In this document: piece by piece, positions 35,107-43,964 of the stretch
How positions within the stretch are numbered: position 1 is the first letter of the stretch
Layout: each line of letters opens with the position of its first letter
Assembly: GCA_947566125.1 (NCBI GenBank)
Contig: CANOIR010000001.1
Location: 55,774 to 119,773 of the forward strand
DNA length: 64,000 nucleotides
Direction of reading: 5' to 3'
Source of the DNA: an uncultured Ruminococcus sp.
Lineage (GTDB): Bacteria; Bacillota; Clostridia; Oscillospirales; Ruminococcaceae
Made by a program: the position numbers and the translations under genes
Notes under the pieces: generated by a model
What the model was told of the DNA's origin: nothing
Seen by the model: the letters and a program-made list of their open reading frames with translations, nothing else
Database searches by the model: none

Positions 35107-37386
35107 TTATGCATTATTCTTATCATTTTCACGAATCTCAACACGGCGTATTTTTCCGCTGATTGTCTTAGGAAGTTCTTCGACAAATTCAACAACTCTT
35201 GGATATTTATAAGGTGCAGTATGAGATTTTACATAATTTTGCACTTCTTTTTTCAGCTCTTCTGATGCAACTGTTCCCTTTGTAAGAACAATTGTTGCCT
35301 TTACGACCTGTCCTCTTACAGGGTCAGGAACGCCTGTTATTGCACATTCAAGAACGTATGGAAGTTCCATGATAACGCTTTCGATTTCAAATGGACCTAT
35401 ACGGTAACCTGATGACTTGATAACATCATCAATACGTCCTACATACCAAAGATAGCCGTCTTCATCTCTTGTTGCCTGATCGCCGGTGTGATAATAATCA
35501 TCATACCAAACAGAATTTGTCTTGCTTTCATTATTGTAATATCCCTTGAAAAGACCGCATGGCTTTTTGCCTTTTGGTGCATAAATACAGATCTCGCCTA
35601 CTTCACCTGTTTTGGCAACGTTGCCTTCTGCGTCAAGCAAAACAACATCATAAAGCGGACTTGGACGTCCCATTGAACCGATTTTAGGTGTTGTTCCTAC
35701 AAGATTAGAAATAGCCATTGTTGTTTCTGTCTGACCAAAGCCTTCCATAATAGTAAGTCCTGTTGCCTTTTTGAACTGATGGAATACTTCCGGGTTCAGT
35801 GCTTCGCCTGCTGTTGTAGCATATTCAATTGAGGACAAATCATATTTAGACAGATCTTCCTTGATAAAGAATCGATACATTGTAGGCGGTGCACAGAATG
35901 TTGTAATATGATACTTAGCAAACATAGGCAGAATATCTTCTGAGTGGAATCTGTCAAAGTCATATGTGAAAATAGGTGCTTCGCAAAGCCATTGACCATA
36001 AAGTTTACCCCAAAGTGCTTTACCCCATCCTGTATCTGAAATTGTAAAATGCAAGCCATCTGGATTTACATTATGCCAATACTTAGCTGTTGGATAATGA
36101 CCAAGTGCATAGGTATAGGAATGAGCTGCAATGCTTGGATAGCCTGTTGTACCTGATGTGAAAAGCATAAGCATTGTATCATCACCGCATGGTGTATTTT
36201 TGGAACGCTCATATATATCAGAGCAAAGCATCATTTCACTGTTGTAATCATGCCAGCCTTGTTTCTTTCCGCCTACTATAACCTTTATCATATCCGGAAA
36301 ACCTTCGGAAGCTTTTTCAGCCTGTTCGGAAACATCCCCGTCAGATGTACATATAATAGCTTTTACACCGGCTGCTTCATAACGATATGTGAAATCGTGT
36401 TCTACAAGCTGATTTGTTGCCGGAATAGCAATTGCTCCGATCTTGTGAAGTGCAAGCATTGTAAACCAGAACTGGTAATGACGCTTTAATACAAGCATTA
36501 CACGATCGCCCTTGCCAATACCTAAAGATTCCAGATAATTTGCAGTCATATTTGAATATTTTTTCATATCTGCAAAAGTAAATCTGTGTTCTTTCTTTTC
36601 ATTTGAAACCCAGAGCATTGCAAGTTTACATGGATTTTTCTCAGCGATCTTATCTACACAATCAAATGCGAAATTAAACTTGTCCTCATTTTTGAAAGAG
36701 ATTTTTGTGAGAACACCATTTTCATCTGTTTCAGTTTCGATAAAGTCATCTGCCACTGTTTTCATATTTATCTGCTTATGATAATCAGTGATTTCTTCAA
36801 GCTTATCCAGTCCTTCATAAGTATCAGCTTCAGGACGAAGTACGATTGCATAGAGTTCACAATCTTTTCCATCCATTGCAAGAAGAGCGTGAGGTTCACC
36901 GCTGTTATAATAAATAGTATCACCTGCATTTAAAATCTCCACACGGTCACGGATCTGAACCATAACTCTGCCTTTGACAACAATATCAATTTCCTGACCA
37001 GCATGGGCAGAAAAAGACAGCTCGGCATTTTCGCTGTATGGGATCTTTACCCAAAAAGGTTCAGCGATTTTATTGCGGAATGATGGTGCAAGATGATAAT
37101 ATGACAAACCTGTTTTTCTTGCTATAGGAAGTCCTTCGCCTTTGCGTGTAACTGTATACAAAGATAAAACAGGACTGCTTCCTTCCAGAAGATCCTTTAT
37201 TTCCACGCCAAAAATATCTGCACATTTATAAATAAATGTAAACCCAAAATCAGTTTCACCTTGTTCAAGTATATGGTACTGTTCCTCTGTGATTTCAGTT
37301 TTAGCTGCCATTTCAGCCTCAGAAAGTCCAGCTATTGTACGAAGTTCACGTATTCTTGCAGCAACATCTTTCAGTTGTGTTTCCAT
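35107..37386 (-). CDS. Fused XRE-HTH / cupin / acyl-CoA synthetase
   Basis: A 759-residue three-part protein. Residues about 8-65 form an XRE-type HTH (IRELRTIAGLSEAEMAAKT), about 70-185 a cupin (GQEIDIVVKGRVMVQI, GEPHALLAM), and 210-759 an ANL-superfamily adenylate-forming ligase. The ligase has the P-loop MLFTSGTTGYPSIAAHS, GFGQTETTMAISN, DYYHTGDQATRDEDGYLWYVG and the C-terminal catalytic Lys in KTISGKIRR. It resembles medium-chain or acetyl-type acyl-CoA synthetases, and its acid substrate is unknown. The ATG at 37386 has GAAGGA upstream; the longer in-frame TTG lies inside the leader terminator. It is preceded by a T-box leader, unusual for this enzyme class. Confidence 0.9.
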   Translation of the reverse strand: METQLKDVAARIRELRTIAGLSEAEMAAKTEITEEQYHILEQGETDFGFTFIYKCADIFGVEIKDLLEGSSPVLSLYTVTRKGEGLPIARKTGLSYYHLAPSFRNKIAEPFWVKIPYSENAELSFSAHAGQEIDIVVKGRVMVQIRDRVEILNAGDTIYYNSGEPHALLAMDGKDCELYAIVLRPEADTYEGLDKLEEITDYHKQINMKTVADDFIETETDENGVLTKISFKNEDKFNFAFDCVDKIAEKNPCKLAMLWVSNEKKEHRFTFADMKKYSNMTANYLESLGIGKGDRVMLVLKRHYQFWFTMLALHKIGAIAIPATNQLVEHDFTYRYEAAGVKAIICTSDGDVSEQAEKASEGFPDMIKVIVGGKKQGWHDYNSEMMLCSDIYERSKNTPCGDDTMLMLFTSGTTGYPSIAAHSYTYALGHYPTAKYWHNVNPDGLHFTISDTGWGKALWGKLYGQWLCEAPIFTYDFDRFHSEDILPMFAKYHITTFCAPPTMYRFFIKEDLSKYDLSSIEYATTAGEALNPEVFHQFKKATGLTIMEGFGQTETTMAISNLVGTTPKIGSMGRPSPLYDVVLLDAEGNVAKTGEVGEICIYAPKGKKPCGLFKGYYNNESKTNSVWYDDYYHTGDQATRDEDGYLWYVGRIDDVIKSSGYRIGPFEIESVIMELPYVLECAITGVPDPVRGQVVKATIVLTKGTVASEELKKEVQNYVKSHTAPYKYPRVVEFVEELPKTISGKIRRVEIRENDKNNA

Positions 37387-37439
37387 ATAAAATCCTTCTT
37401 TCCTGCCATTTGGCGTATTATATTTGTGGGAAAATATCT

Positions 37440-37745
37440 GTATAAAGACAAAAAATCTCAAGTAAAAACCCTATTTATCAATAAGGAATTTACTTGAGAC
37501 GAATAAATTCTATCTATCCGCGGTACCACTCAAATTGCACAATAAATGTGCCACTCTACGGCTCTAACAAGCCTTGTGCTTTCACGTTGCACTTACGGAA
37601 ACGCCTAATATGCTAAAAAAAGCAGTTCGGGTTCCAGCTCGGAAGTGATAGGTTAAAATGTTTTTTTAGTATCGACTCACACCATACGCCGACTCTCTGA
37701 AACTTCTAAAAACAAACCGTCTTCGTCATCGCTATTTTACCACAT
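37440..37745 (-). promoter_or_regulatory. T-box riboswitch leader with terminator
   Basis: On the minus strand this leader has AGCGATGACGAAGACGG and AGAGAGTCGGCG in stem I, then the near-invariant T-box GAGTGGTACCGCGG (37518-37531). It ends with an 11-bp intrinsic terminator (arms 37456-37466 and 37489-37499, TCTCAAGTAAA and complement, then a T-run). The only gene downstream is the XRE-cupin-acyl-CoA synthetase, 55-60 nt on. T-boxes sense uncharged tRNA. The specifier region around 37625-37640 reads GAGCTGGAACCCGAAC; aligning to typical leaders would make the triplet AAC (Asn), but I cannot fix the register and GAA (Glu) remains possible. Confidence 0.9.
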
Positions 37746-37761
37746 ATTTTATTATATTTTT

Positions 37762-37790
37762 ATGTTACCACATTTAAATTCCATTGTCAA
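37762..37790 (-). promoter_or_regulatory. Promoter of the T-box leader
   Basis: Minus-strand TTGACA (37785-37790), 17-nt spacer, TAACAT (37762-37767). A second TTGACA at 37795-37800 lies 10 nt further upstream. Confidence 0.68.
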
Positions 37791-37849
37791 GAACTTGTCA
37801 AGAATTTTTATCGCTGATAATGTGAATTTTTATTAGCTAAAAATATAAT

Positions 37850-39646
37850 TTATCCCTCTACAGGTTCAAGATACCACAATTGAGATGGTTCTCCTGTGAA
37901 TGTTTTTATAACAGCATTTCCGGAAGATGTATAAGCATTTCCGCTTGCTGTACCACTGCTGCTGCCATTTACTGAAAGGCAGGCACTTCTATTGGTTCGG
38001 CATGACAAACGAACTGTTCCATCTAAATCCAAGCCTAAATCCGGATATGATTCTATAACAAAAGTCTGAGCCGGCGGGTCAACTTGTGTGTAGATTTGTA
38101 CGTTGCTTCCGCTTACAACACATCCGCCAATTTTTGCTATATCAGCCACTTTATCATTGCCATCCGACGAACACATTGGAAGAAATTTATATGAATTACT
38201 GTCGCTGTCATAAAGAATTTTGAACTGCTGAGATAAAGAATCATCCGCATCTTTTTGTATAACATTAGCACCGTTTTCATTTTTGCCATCGGCTACAGTA
38301 AGGTAAAGTCCGCTGCCGGAATTTCTTAAGCGATATATATTGCCTGAAACAACATAAGGTACTTCGCCGCTATACTGGTCTGATTTATGTATGATAACTG
38401 CATTTTTGCCCATATCATTATAACGTTGTTTTACAAGAGCTGCATCATATGCAACATTGCCCTTAAGCGGATCGGCAACTAAAACTGTACCTTTCGACCT
38501 GTCATATCCTATAAGAACCAGACAATGCTCCCCTGCTTTCCATGTAACTGTATTTCCATCAGGAGTTTTCCATGATGATGTATAATAAGGTGCTTTCATT
38601 CCCATAGTCGCTAAAAATACAACAGGTGTGCCTGAGTTTATATATTCATAAAGATCAGAAAATTCTGTGCCGGTAATATCTTCTGCAAAGGACGCATTTT
38701 TATTTGCGGTAAAATATGCATTTGCTGTTGCGGTTATTGCAGGTGCATAACAGCCATATCCTGATGATGTAGACGGATTTCCCGGAAATACATATCTGAA
38801 GTCTGCACCATATCCACCGGTGAAATTCATCCTTGGAAGATAATTCATTGCAATATCATACTTATCTGCATTAAAGCCATAATAATTTAATGCAATAGTA
38901 AGAGCAGTAGCTTCACAACCTGTTGGCAATGACGGTGAACTATTTTGAAGAATACATTTCACATCAAGACTTGTACTTAAAATAGTTTCTGTTGTGGTTG
39001 TCGATGTTGTAGTGGTAGTTGTAATTGTTGTAGATTCTGTAGTTGATTCTGTTGTGATGGTTTCTGTGGTTGTTGTAGTTTCCGTTGTTCCGGAAATAGT
39101 AGTAGTAGTTACCGGAGGATTATAAACATAATCTTCAAAGCTTATATCAATTATGCCTGCCGCTTTTTCTGCATAATATTTAAGTACAAGCATAGCATCG
39201 TCTATGCCAATATGACCATCACCATTGCAGTCGGCACTTGCGTTTTGTTCTGCTGTAAAATTATTTTCTATTTGTGCTGCGTTACAAGCATAAATATTTA
39301 ATATAGATATTGCATCTGAAATGTTTACATTTCCATCATTATCTAAATCACCAATGCTGAATTGAAGATTGATTTCATCAGATGTAGTATCTGTTTGCAT
39401 AACGTTTATGTTTTCTGTATTGTCAGTATAAGTAACAATAGGTGTCGTTTCAGTAAATATCCCGCTGTTTTCATCCGGCGGAGATGTAGTGGTAGTTATT
39501 GTTTCTGTTGCCGCATTTGTATCAGCGACATTATTTTCAAATGCATAGGCATAAAAAATATTATTATATTTACTGAATGGAATCATAAAGACCGCAACAC
39601 CTATTGCTGCTATCATGCTTGCCATTCTATTTTTTGATATTTTCAA
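37850..39646 (-). CDS. Secreted dockerin / C39-like cysteine peptidase / ricin-lectin protein
   Basis: A 598-residue exported protein. The start is TTG at 39646, ten nt after AGGAAG; the first ATG is 21 nt further in and too far from the site. A signal peptide spans about 1-36. A type I dockerin (97-165) carries loops DLDNDGNVNISDAISILNIY and DCNGDGHIGIDDAMLVLKYY. A long Thr-rich linker (180-225) follows. The C39_2-like papain-fold peptidase has C244 (PTGCEATALT), H374 (EHCLVLIGYD) and D392 (VADPLKG). The last 170 residues resemble a ricin-type beta-trefoil (YRLRNSGSGLYLTVADG, QQFKILYD, SQLWYLEP). The dockerin is N-terminal to the enzyme, unlike the amidase at 4325. Dockerin-bearing cysteine peptidases are known in cellulosomal ruminococci; the target protein is unknown. 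Confidence 0.88.
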   Translation of the reverse strand: MKISKNRMASMIAAIGVAVFMIPFSKYNNIFYAYAFENNVADTNAATETITTTTSPPDENSGIFTETTPIVTYTDNTENINVMQTDTTSDEINLQFSIGDLDNDGNVNISDAISILNIYACNAAQIENNFTAEQNASADCNGDGHIGIDDAMLVLKYYAEKAAGIIDISFEDYVYNPPVTTTTISGTTETTTTTETITTESTTESTTITTTTTTSTTTTETILSTSLDVKCILQNSSPSLPTGCEATALTIALNYYGFNADKYDIAMNYLPRMNFTGGYGADFRYVFPGNPSTSSGYGCYAPAITATANAYFTANKNASFAEDITGTEFSDLYEYINSGTPVVFLATMGMKAPYYTSSWKTPDGNTVTWKAGEHCLVLIGYDRSKGTVLVADPLKGNVAYDAALVKQRYNDMGKNAVIIHKSDQYSGEVPYVVSGNIYRLRNSGSGLYLTVADGKNENGANVIQKDADDSLSQQFKILYDSDSNSYKFLPMCSSDGNDKVADIAKIGGCVVSGSNVQIYTQVDPPAQTFVIESYPDLGLDLDGTVRLSCRTNRSACLSVNGSSSGTASGNAYTSSGNAVIKTFTGEPSQLWYLEPVEG

Positions 39647-39717
39647 TATAAGTATACTTCCTTTCTAATATGTAGATACATCCTGTTTTTTATATTTTAT
39701 ATCAATATTACAATATG

Positions 39718-39746
39718 ATTATAGCATAACTAAAATTTATAGTCAA
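39718..39746 (-). promoter_or_regulatory. Promoter of the dockerin-peptidase gene
   Basis: Minus-strand TTGACT (39741-39746), 17-nt spacer, TATAAT (39718-39723). Confidence 0.7.
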
Positions 39747-39778
39747 CAAGTTCTTAATAATATAGAGTAATTTAATTA

Positions 39779-40516
39779 TTATATTATAGATGCAAGATAT
39801 TTTTCAAGTCCACCGAATACGGTAAAAGCAACTTTTTGCTGATATTCTTCTGTTTCCAAAAGTGATGCTTCATCAGGGTTTGAAAGGAATCCACATTCTA
39901 CCATTACAGTTGGATTTTTACAGTAATAACACAAAAATAGTTCCTTGCCGCAAAGCTTTATTTCACGTTTATTATCCGGCTGCAAAAGCGATACAAATGA
40001 ATCCTGTATTGATTGTGCAAGAGATGAACTGCCCTTTACTTCGTTTGAATAAAACATTTGTGCTCCACTATAAGAAGAATCTGTAAATTGATTTTGATGA
40101 ATCGAAATACAAACCGCATTGTCATATTTATTAAATAGTTCAAGTCTGTTATCCATATCAGAACTTTTTTGATTCGCTATTCCTTCTATGCCGTCATCAT
40201 GTATCGAACGGTCAGTATCCCTTGTTACTTCTACATTATATCCAAACACTTGCAAAAGGCTGCGAAGATGCAAAAGAATATTAAGATTGATTCCCTTTTC
40301 CGGTACATTATTTACAGATACACATCCGCCGTCCATTCCGCCATGACCTGCATCAAGTATAATAACAGGAGGTTCATACGGCTGTTTTATTACCGAAGTA
40401 AAAATGGCATTTTCGATAGCTTTTGTAGCACCAAAATAAACTGCTGCCACTGCTACTGACGCAGCAAGACAAAGACCTGTCACACGTTTGAAAATTTTCT
40501 TTTTGATATTATCCAT
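39779..40516 (-). CDS. CwlD-like N-acetylmuramoyl-L-alanine amidase
   Basis: A 245-residue membrane-anchored Amidase_3 enzyme. The start is the ATG at 40516, seven nt after GTGAGGAG; longer in-frame starts precede that site. An uncleaved or signal-anchor helix lies at about 10-32. Zn ligands are the His in ILDAGHGGMDGG, the Glu in NVPEKGINLNI and the His in ISIHQNQF; the catalytic Glu is in VMVECGFLSNP. Length and motifs match CwlD, which helps make muramic-delta-lactam in the spore cortex. Together with spoIIID this supports a sporulating host, but a vegetative amidase role is possible. Confidence 0.85.
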   Translation of the reverse strand: MDNIKKKIFKRVTGLCLAASVAVAAVYFGATKAIENAIFTSVIKQPYEPPVIILDAGHGGMDGGCVSVNNVPEKGINLNILLHLRSLLQVFGYNVEVTRDTDRSIHDDGIEGIANQKSSDMDNRLELFNKYDNAVCISIHQNQFTDSSYSGAQMFYSNEVKGSSSLAQSIQDSFVSLLQPDNKREIKLCGKELFLCYYCKNPTVMVECGFLSNPDEASLLETEEYQQKVAFTVFGGLEKYLASII

Positions 40517-40608
40517 GTGAATACTCCTCACTTTCATATTAATGTGCATATCTATTATATAATTTTTATTATATTTGTATGTCCACGCATTCTGTTTTAT
40601 TCTTCAGG

Positions 40609-40637
40609 TTGACAAAGCTTAATATTTCTGATAAACT
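40609..40637 (+). promoter_or_regulatory. Promoter of the ABC-F gene
   Basis: TTGACA (40609-40614), 17-nt spacer, TAAACT (40632-40637), leaving a leader of about 90 nt. Confidence 0.7.
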
Positions 40638-40655
40638 AATATTATAGGTCAAAAC

Positions 40656-40708
40656 CTGCCTAAACAGGGATTATTTGCGTGATTTTCTGTGCAGACAGGC
40701 TTTTTATA
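40656..40708 (+). promoter_or_regulatory. Possible attenuator hairpin in the ABC-F leader
   Basis: CCTGCCTAAACAG near 40658-40670 can pair with CTGTGCAGACAGG near 40688-40700 (10 of 13 positions), and the 3' arm is followed by CTTTTTAT. This hairpin lies between promoter and start codon, as in ribosome-sensing leaders of some ABC-F genes. I found no clear leader peptide. Confidence 0.4.
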
Positions 40709-40734
40709 TTATAATATGGAGAACTGTATAAAAT

Positions 40735-42288
40735 ATGAGTATACTTAATGTTGAACACGTAACACATGGATATGGTGCAAGACAAATTTTAAATGACGCT
40801 TCTTTTAGACTTCTAAAAGGCGAACATATCGGTCTTGTAGGTGCAAATGGCGAAGGTAAATCAACCTTTTTGAACATAATTACCAGCAAACTTATGCCTG
40901 ATGAAGGCAAGATAGAATGGTGCCGTCATATAACAACAGGTTACCTTGACCAGTACAGCACTCTTTCAAAGGGAAAAACTATTGCAGATGTTTTGCGTGA
41001 TGCGTTTTCACATTTCGCAGACCTGGAAAAGGAAATGCTTGAACTTTACGATAAAATGAGCGATCTTTCAGAAAACGAAATGAATGACGCTATGGAAAAA
41101 GTCGGTGAAATTCAAGATATATTGGATTACGGCGGATATTATACGATAGATGCAAAAATTTCTGAATACGCAAATGGACTCGGACTGGGTGAAATAGGTC
41201 TTGACAGAGATGTTTCAGAGCTTTCAGGCGGTCAGAGAGCAAAGGTTCTTCTTGCTAAAGTTTTGCTTGAAAATCCTATGATACTCATTCTTGATGAGCC
41301 TACTAACTTTCTTGATGAAAATCATATTTTATGGCTGAAGAACTTTCTTCAGAACTATGAGAATGCTTTTATTCTTGTATCTCATGACATACCATTTCTG
41401 AATGATGTAGTAAATGTAATATATCATGTGGAAAATGCAGTGCTTACACGTTATACTGGTGATTATGAGAATTTCCAAAGAATGTATGAATTGAAAAAGC
41501 GTCAGATAGAACAGGCATATGAAAAACAGCAAAAAGAAATAGCCGATCTACAGGACTTCATTGCAAGAAACAAAGCTCGTGTTGCAACTACAAATATGGC
41601 AAAATCACGTCAGAAAAAGCTTGATAAGATGGATAAAATCACTCTTATGAGCGAAAAGCCAAAGCCACAGTTTTCATTTGCATCTACAAGAACTCCCGGC
41701 AGAATAGTAATTGAATGCAATGACCTTGTTCTTGGATATGATGAACCTCTTACAAAACCGCTTTCATTAAAGCTTGAATGCAATCAAAAAGTTGCCATTA
41801 AAGGTGTAAACGGACTTGGCAAATCAACACTGCTTAAAACACTGCTTAAACTTATACAGCCGATTTCCGGTACTGTAGAGCATGACCAGTTTGTTGAGAT
41901 AGGCTACTTTGAACAGGAAGAAAATGCTTCCAGCAAAACAGCACTGCAAACCATATGGGATGAATATCCGGCTATGACAAATGCAGAGGTGCGTGCTGCT
42001 CTGGCAAGATGTGGTCTTACTACAGACCATATAACATCTCAGATGCGTGTTTTATCCGGCGGAGAAAACGCTAAGGTACGACTTTGTCGTATAATGCTGA
42101 AAAATATAAATCTTCTTGTTCTGGATGAGCCGACGAATCACCTTGATGTAGATGCCAAAGATTCACTTAAAGAAGCAATAAGAAACTTTAAGGGTACAGT
42201 ATTGCTTGTAAGTCATGAACCGGAATTTTATATGGACGTTTGCAATAATATATGGAATCTGGAAGAGTGGACAACAAAGATCGTATGA
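40735..42288 (+). CDS. ABC-F family ATPase
   Basis: A soluble protein of 517 residues with two ABC cassettes and no membrane domain. Cassette 1 has GLVGANGEGKST, LSGGQRAKVLLAKV and LILDEPTNFLD; the inter-domain linker (about 240-300) is charged and helical (RNKARVATTNMAKSRQKKLDKMDKI). Cassette 2 has IKGVNGLGKST, LSGGENAKVRLCRI and LVLDEPTNHLD. ABC-F proteins bind the ribosomal E site; some rescue stalled ribosomes and others give resistance to 50S antibiotics. I see nothing diagnostic of a resistance subclass, so housekeeping translation is the safer reading. Its own promoter precedes it and a terminator follows at 42298-42328. Confidence 0.92.
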   Translation: MSILNVEHVTHGYGARQILNDASFRLLKGEHIGLVGANGEGKSTFLNIITSKLMPDEGKIEWCRHITTGYLDQYSTLSKGKTIADVLRDAFSHFADLEKEMLELYDKMSDLSENEMNDAMEKVGEIQDILDYGGYYTIDAKISEYANGLGLGEIGLDRDVSELSGGQRAKVLLAKVLLENPMILILDEPTNFLDENHILWLKNFLQNYENAFILVSHDIPFLNDVVNVIYHVENAVLTRYTGDYENFQRMYELKKRQIEQAYEKQQKEIADLQDFIARNKARVATTNMAKSRQKKLDKMDKITLMSEKPKPQFSFASTRTPGRIVIECNDLVLGYDEPLTKPLSLKLECNQKVAIKGVNGLGKSTLLKTLLKLIQPISGTVEHDQFVEIGYFEQEENASSKTALQTIWDEYPAMTNAEVRAALARCGLTTDHITSQMRVLSGGENAKVRLCRIMLKNINLLVLDEPTNHLDVDAKDSLKEAIRNFKGTVLLVSHEPEFYMDVCNNIWNLEEWTTKIV

Positions 42289-42297
42289 TTTAAAACG

Positions 42298-42328
42298 AGC
42301 TGTTGCAAAGATTTGAGTTGCAACAGCT
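42298..42328 (+). terminator. Terminator after ABC-F, GCTGTTGCAA family
   Basis: 11-bp stem AGCTGTTGCAA / TTGCAACAGCT with a 9-nt loop and TTTTTTT. Its loop (AGATTTGAG) matches the reverse complement of the loop at 5672-5680 at 8 of 9 positions. Confidence 0.9.
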
Positions 42329-42463
42329 TTTTTGTTGTTTTTATTTATCAATTTCTCCACCGCCAAGTGAGACTTTTCCTAAAGACTAATTGCCTCCTGG
42401 CAGGGGGCTGTGTAAACTTTAAAATGATTAAAAAGTGAAATCGGGGGTCGTAGGGCGGTCGAG
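42298..42463 (-). repeat. Composite intergenic repeat, long copy
   Basis: Read on the minus strand, the unit runs from CTCGACCGCCCTACGACCC (42463 downward) through TTTTTAATCATTT, an extra segment of about 85 nt containing CCAGGAGGCAATTAGTC, to the GCTGTTGCAA hairpin at 42328-42298. Block, order and orientation match the short copy at 5606-5696. It begins five nt past the radA stop (42468-42470). Confidence 0.7.
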
Positions 42464-42467
42464 CTGT

Positions 42468-43877
42468 CTACAGCTCGTCTTTTGATTCAACTGCTTTGAA
42501 AAGCTTATTTAAATATGAAAATGCCTGCTTTAATGTTGTTACTCCCACGATTTTCATTTTGAATGAATTTATATCTACATTTTCAAGCGAATGTTTTGGA
42601 ACTACGCAAATCTCAAAACCCAATCTCTCGGCTTCACGAAGTCTTTGCTGTAAATAAGACACACTGCGTATTTCTCCGCCAAGACCTATTTCACCAAATG
42701 CAGCAAGACGTGGATCTATCGGTCGGTCTACAAGAGAAGAATATAGGCACATTGCTACAGCAAGGTCGCCGGATGGCTCACGAAGTTGAAAACCTCCTAC
42801 CACATTTAAATATACATCAAGTGTATTATACATAAGTCCAAGATGCTTTTCAAGTATTGCGATGATAATAGACATACGGTTATAATCAATTCCATCTGCC
42901 GTTCTTCGTGGACTGGGGAAACCGCTTTTTGTTGCAAGTATTTGAACTTCCGCAAGTATGGGTCTGGTACCTTCCATAACACAGGTCACACAAGTACCGG
43001 ATACATCAAGCGGTCTTTCTTCCAAAAGCATTGCTGACGGATTTGGAACTTCACGAAGTCCTCGGCTTGCCATTTCAAATACTCCAACTTCATTTGTAGA
43101 ACCAAAACGATTTTTGACCGCTCTTAAAAGACGATGCGAAAGATAACGCTCACCTTCAAAGTGCAGAACCGTATCAACAATATGCTCCATAACTTTAGGC
43201 CCTGCAATAGCACCGTCTTTGTTTACATGACCGACAATGAATATTGGTATTTCCTGAGTTTTTGCAGTGTGCATAAATAGATTTGTACATTCTCTTACTT
43301 GAGTAAGACTTCCGGGACTTGATGAAATTTCAGGTATCTGCATTGTCTGGATGGAATCTATAATAACTATATCCGGCTTGCAGGATATGATAGTATCGCA
43401 AATACTCTCTGCATCAGTTGACGTAAGAAGATACAGGCATTCTGTATCTACAGAGAGACGCTCTGCACGAAGCTTTATCTGCTTTGCCGATTCTTCTCCG
43501 GAAACATAAAGTACAGAATGACTTTCTCCCAGATATTGACATATTTGCAACAGAAGTGTGCTTTTTCCAATACCCGGTTCACCGCCTATAAGAGTAATAG
43601 AACCCTTTACAACACCTCCGCCAAGCACTCTGTCAAGTTCTCCGCAGCCTGTTTTATAACGAACATCATCATTGGTATCTATTTCAACAAGTCCCTTTAT
43701 TTTATCGGAAAGGTCGTTTCTTTTACGACCGGCATTTCCTCCTCTGCTTGCCGGAGATATAATCATCTCCTCTTCTTCAAGACTGTTCCATGTACCGCAA
43801 TTGGGGCATTTGCCGTTCCATTTTGATGTTTCAAAATCACATTCGGTGCATCTGTATATAGTTTTTGGTTTCGCCAT
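42468..43877 (-). CDS. radA: DNA repair protein RadA/Sms
   Basis: A RecA-like branch-migration factor of 469 residues. The start is the ATG at 43877 after AAAGGGCG; longer in-frame starts lack a site. The N-terminal zinc finger is CTECDFETSKWNGKCPNCG, Walker A GGEPGIGKSTLLLQ, the RadA-specific KNRFG motif is present in AVKNRFGSTNEVG, and a Lon-protease-like C-terminal domain (GGFQLREPSGDLAVAMCLYSS) follows. The stop codon lies in a palindrome GAGCTGT-CTA-CAGCTC that abuts the intergenic repeat. Confidence 0.96.
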   Translation of the reverse strand: MAKPKTIYRCTECDFETSKWNGKCPNCGTWNSLEEEEMIISPASRGGNAGRKRNDLSDKIKGLVEIDTNDDVRYKTGCGELDRVLGGGVVKGSITLIGGEPGIGKSTLLLQICQYLGESHSVLYVSGEESAKQIKLRAERLSVDTECLYLLTSTDAESICDTIISCKPDIVIIDSIQTMQIPEISSSPGSLTQVRECTNLFMHTAKTQEIPIFIVGHVNKDGAIAGPKVMEHIVDTVLHFEGERYLSHRLLRAVKNRFGSTNEVGVFEMASRGLREVPNPSAMLLEERPLDVSGTCVTCVMEGTRPILAEVQILATKSGFPSPRRTADGIDYNRMSIIIAILEKHLGLMYNTLDVYLNVVGGFQLREPSGDLAVAMCLYSSLVDRPIDPRLAAFGEIGLGGEIRSVSYLQQRLREAERLGFEICVVPKHSLENVDINSFKMKIVGVTTLKQAFSYLNKLFKAVESKDEL

Positions 43878-43964
43878 TGTTTCACGCCCTTTGTTTTTTA
43901 TAATATTATTATAACATATATCCTCTATTCTTTCAACTTTAAATTGATATAAACAATAAAAACA

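Noticed and set aside
40735..42288. Antibiotic-resistance ABC-F (Vga/Lsa/OptrA type)
   Set aside because: Nothing in the linker or neighbourhood identifies a resistance subclass; kept as a general ABC-F.
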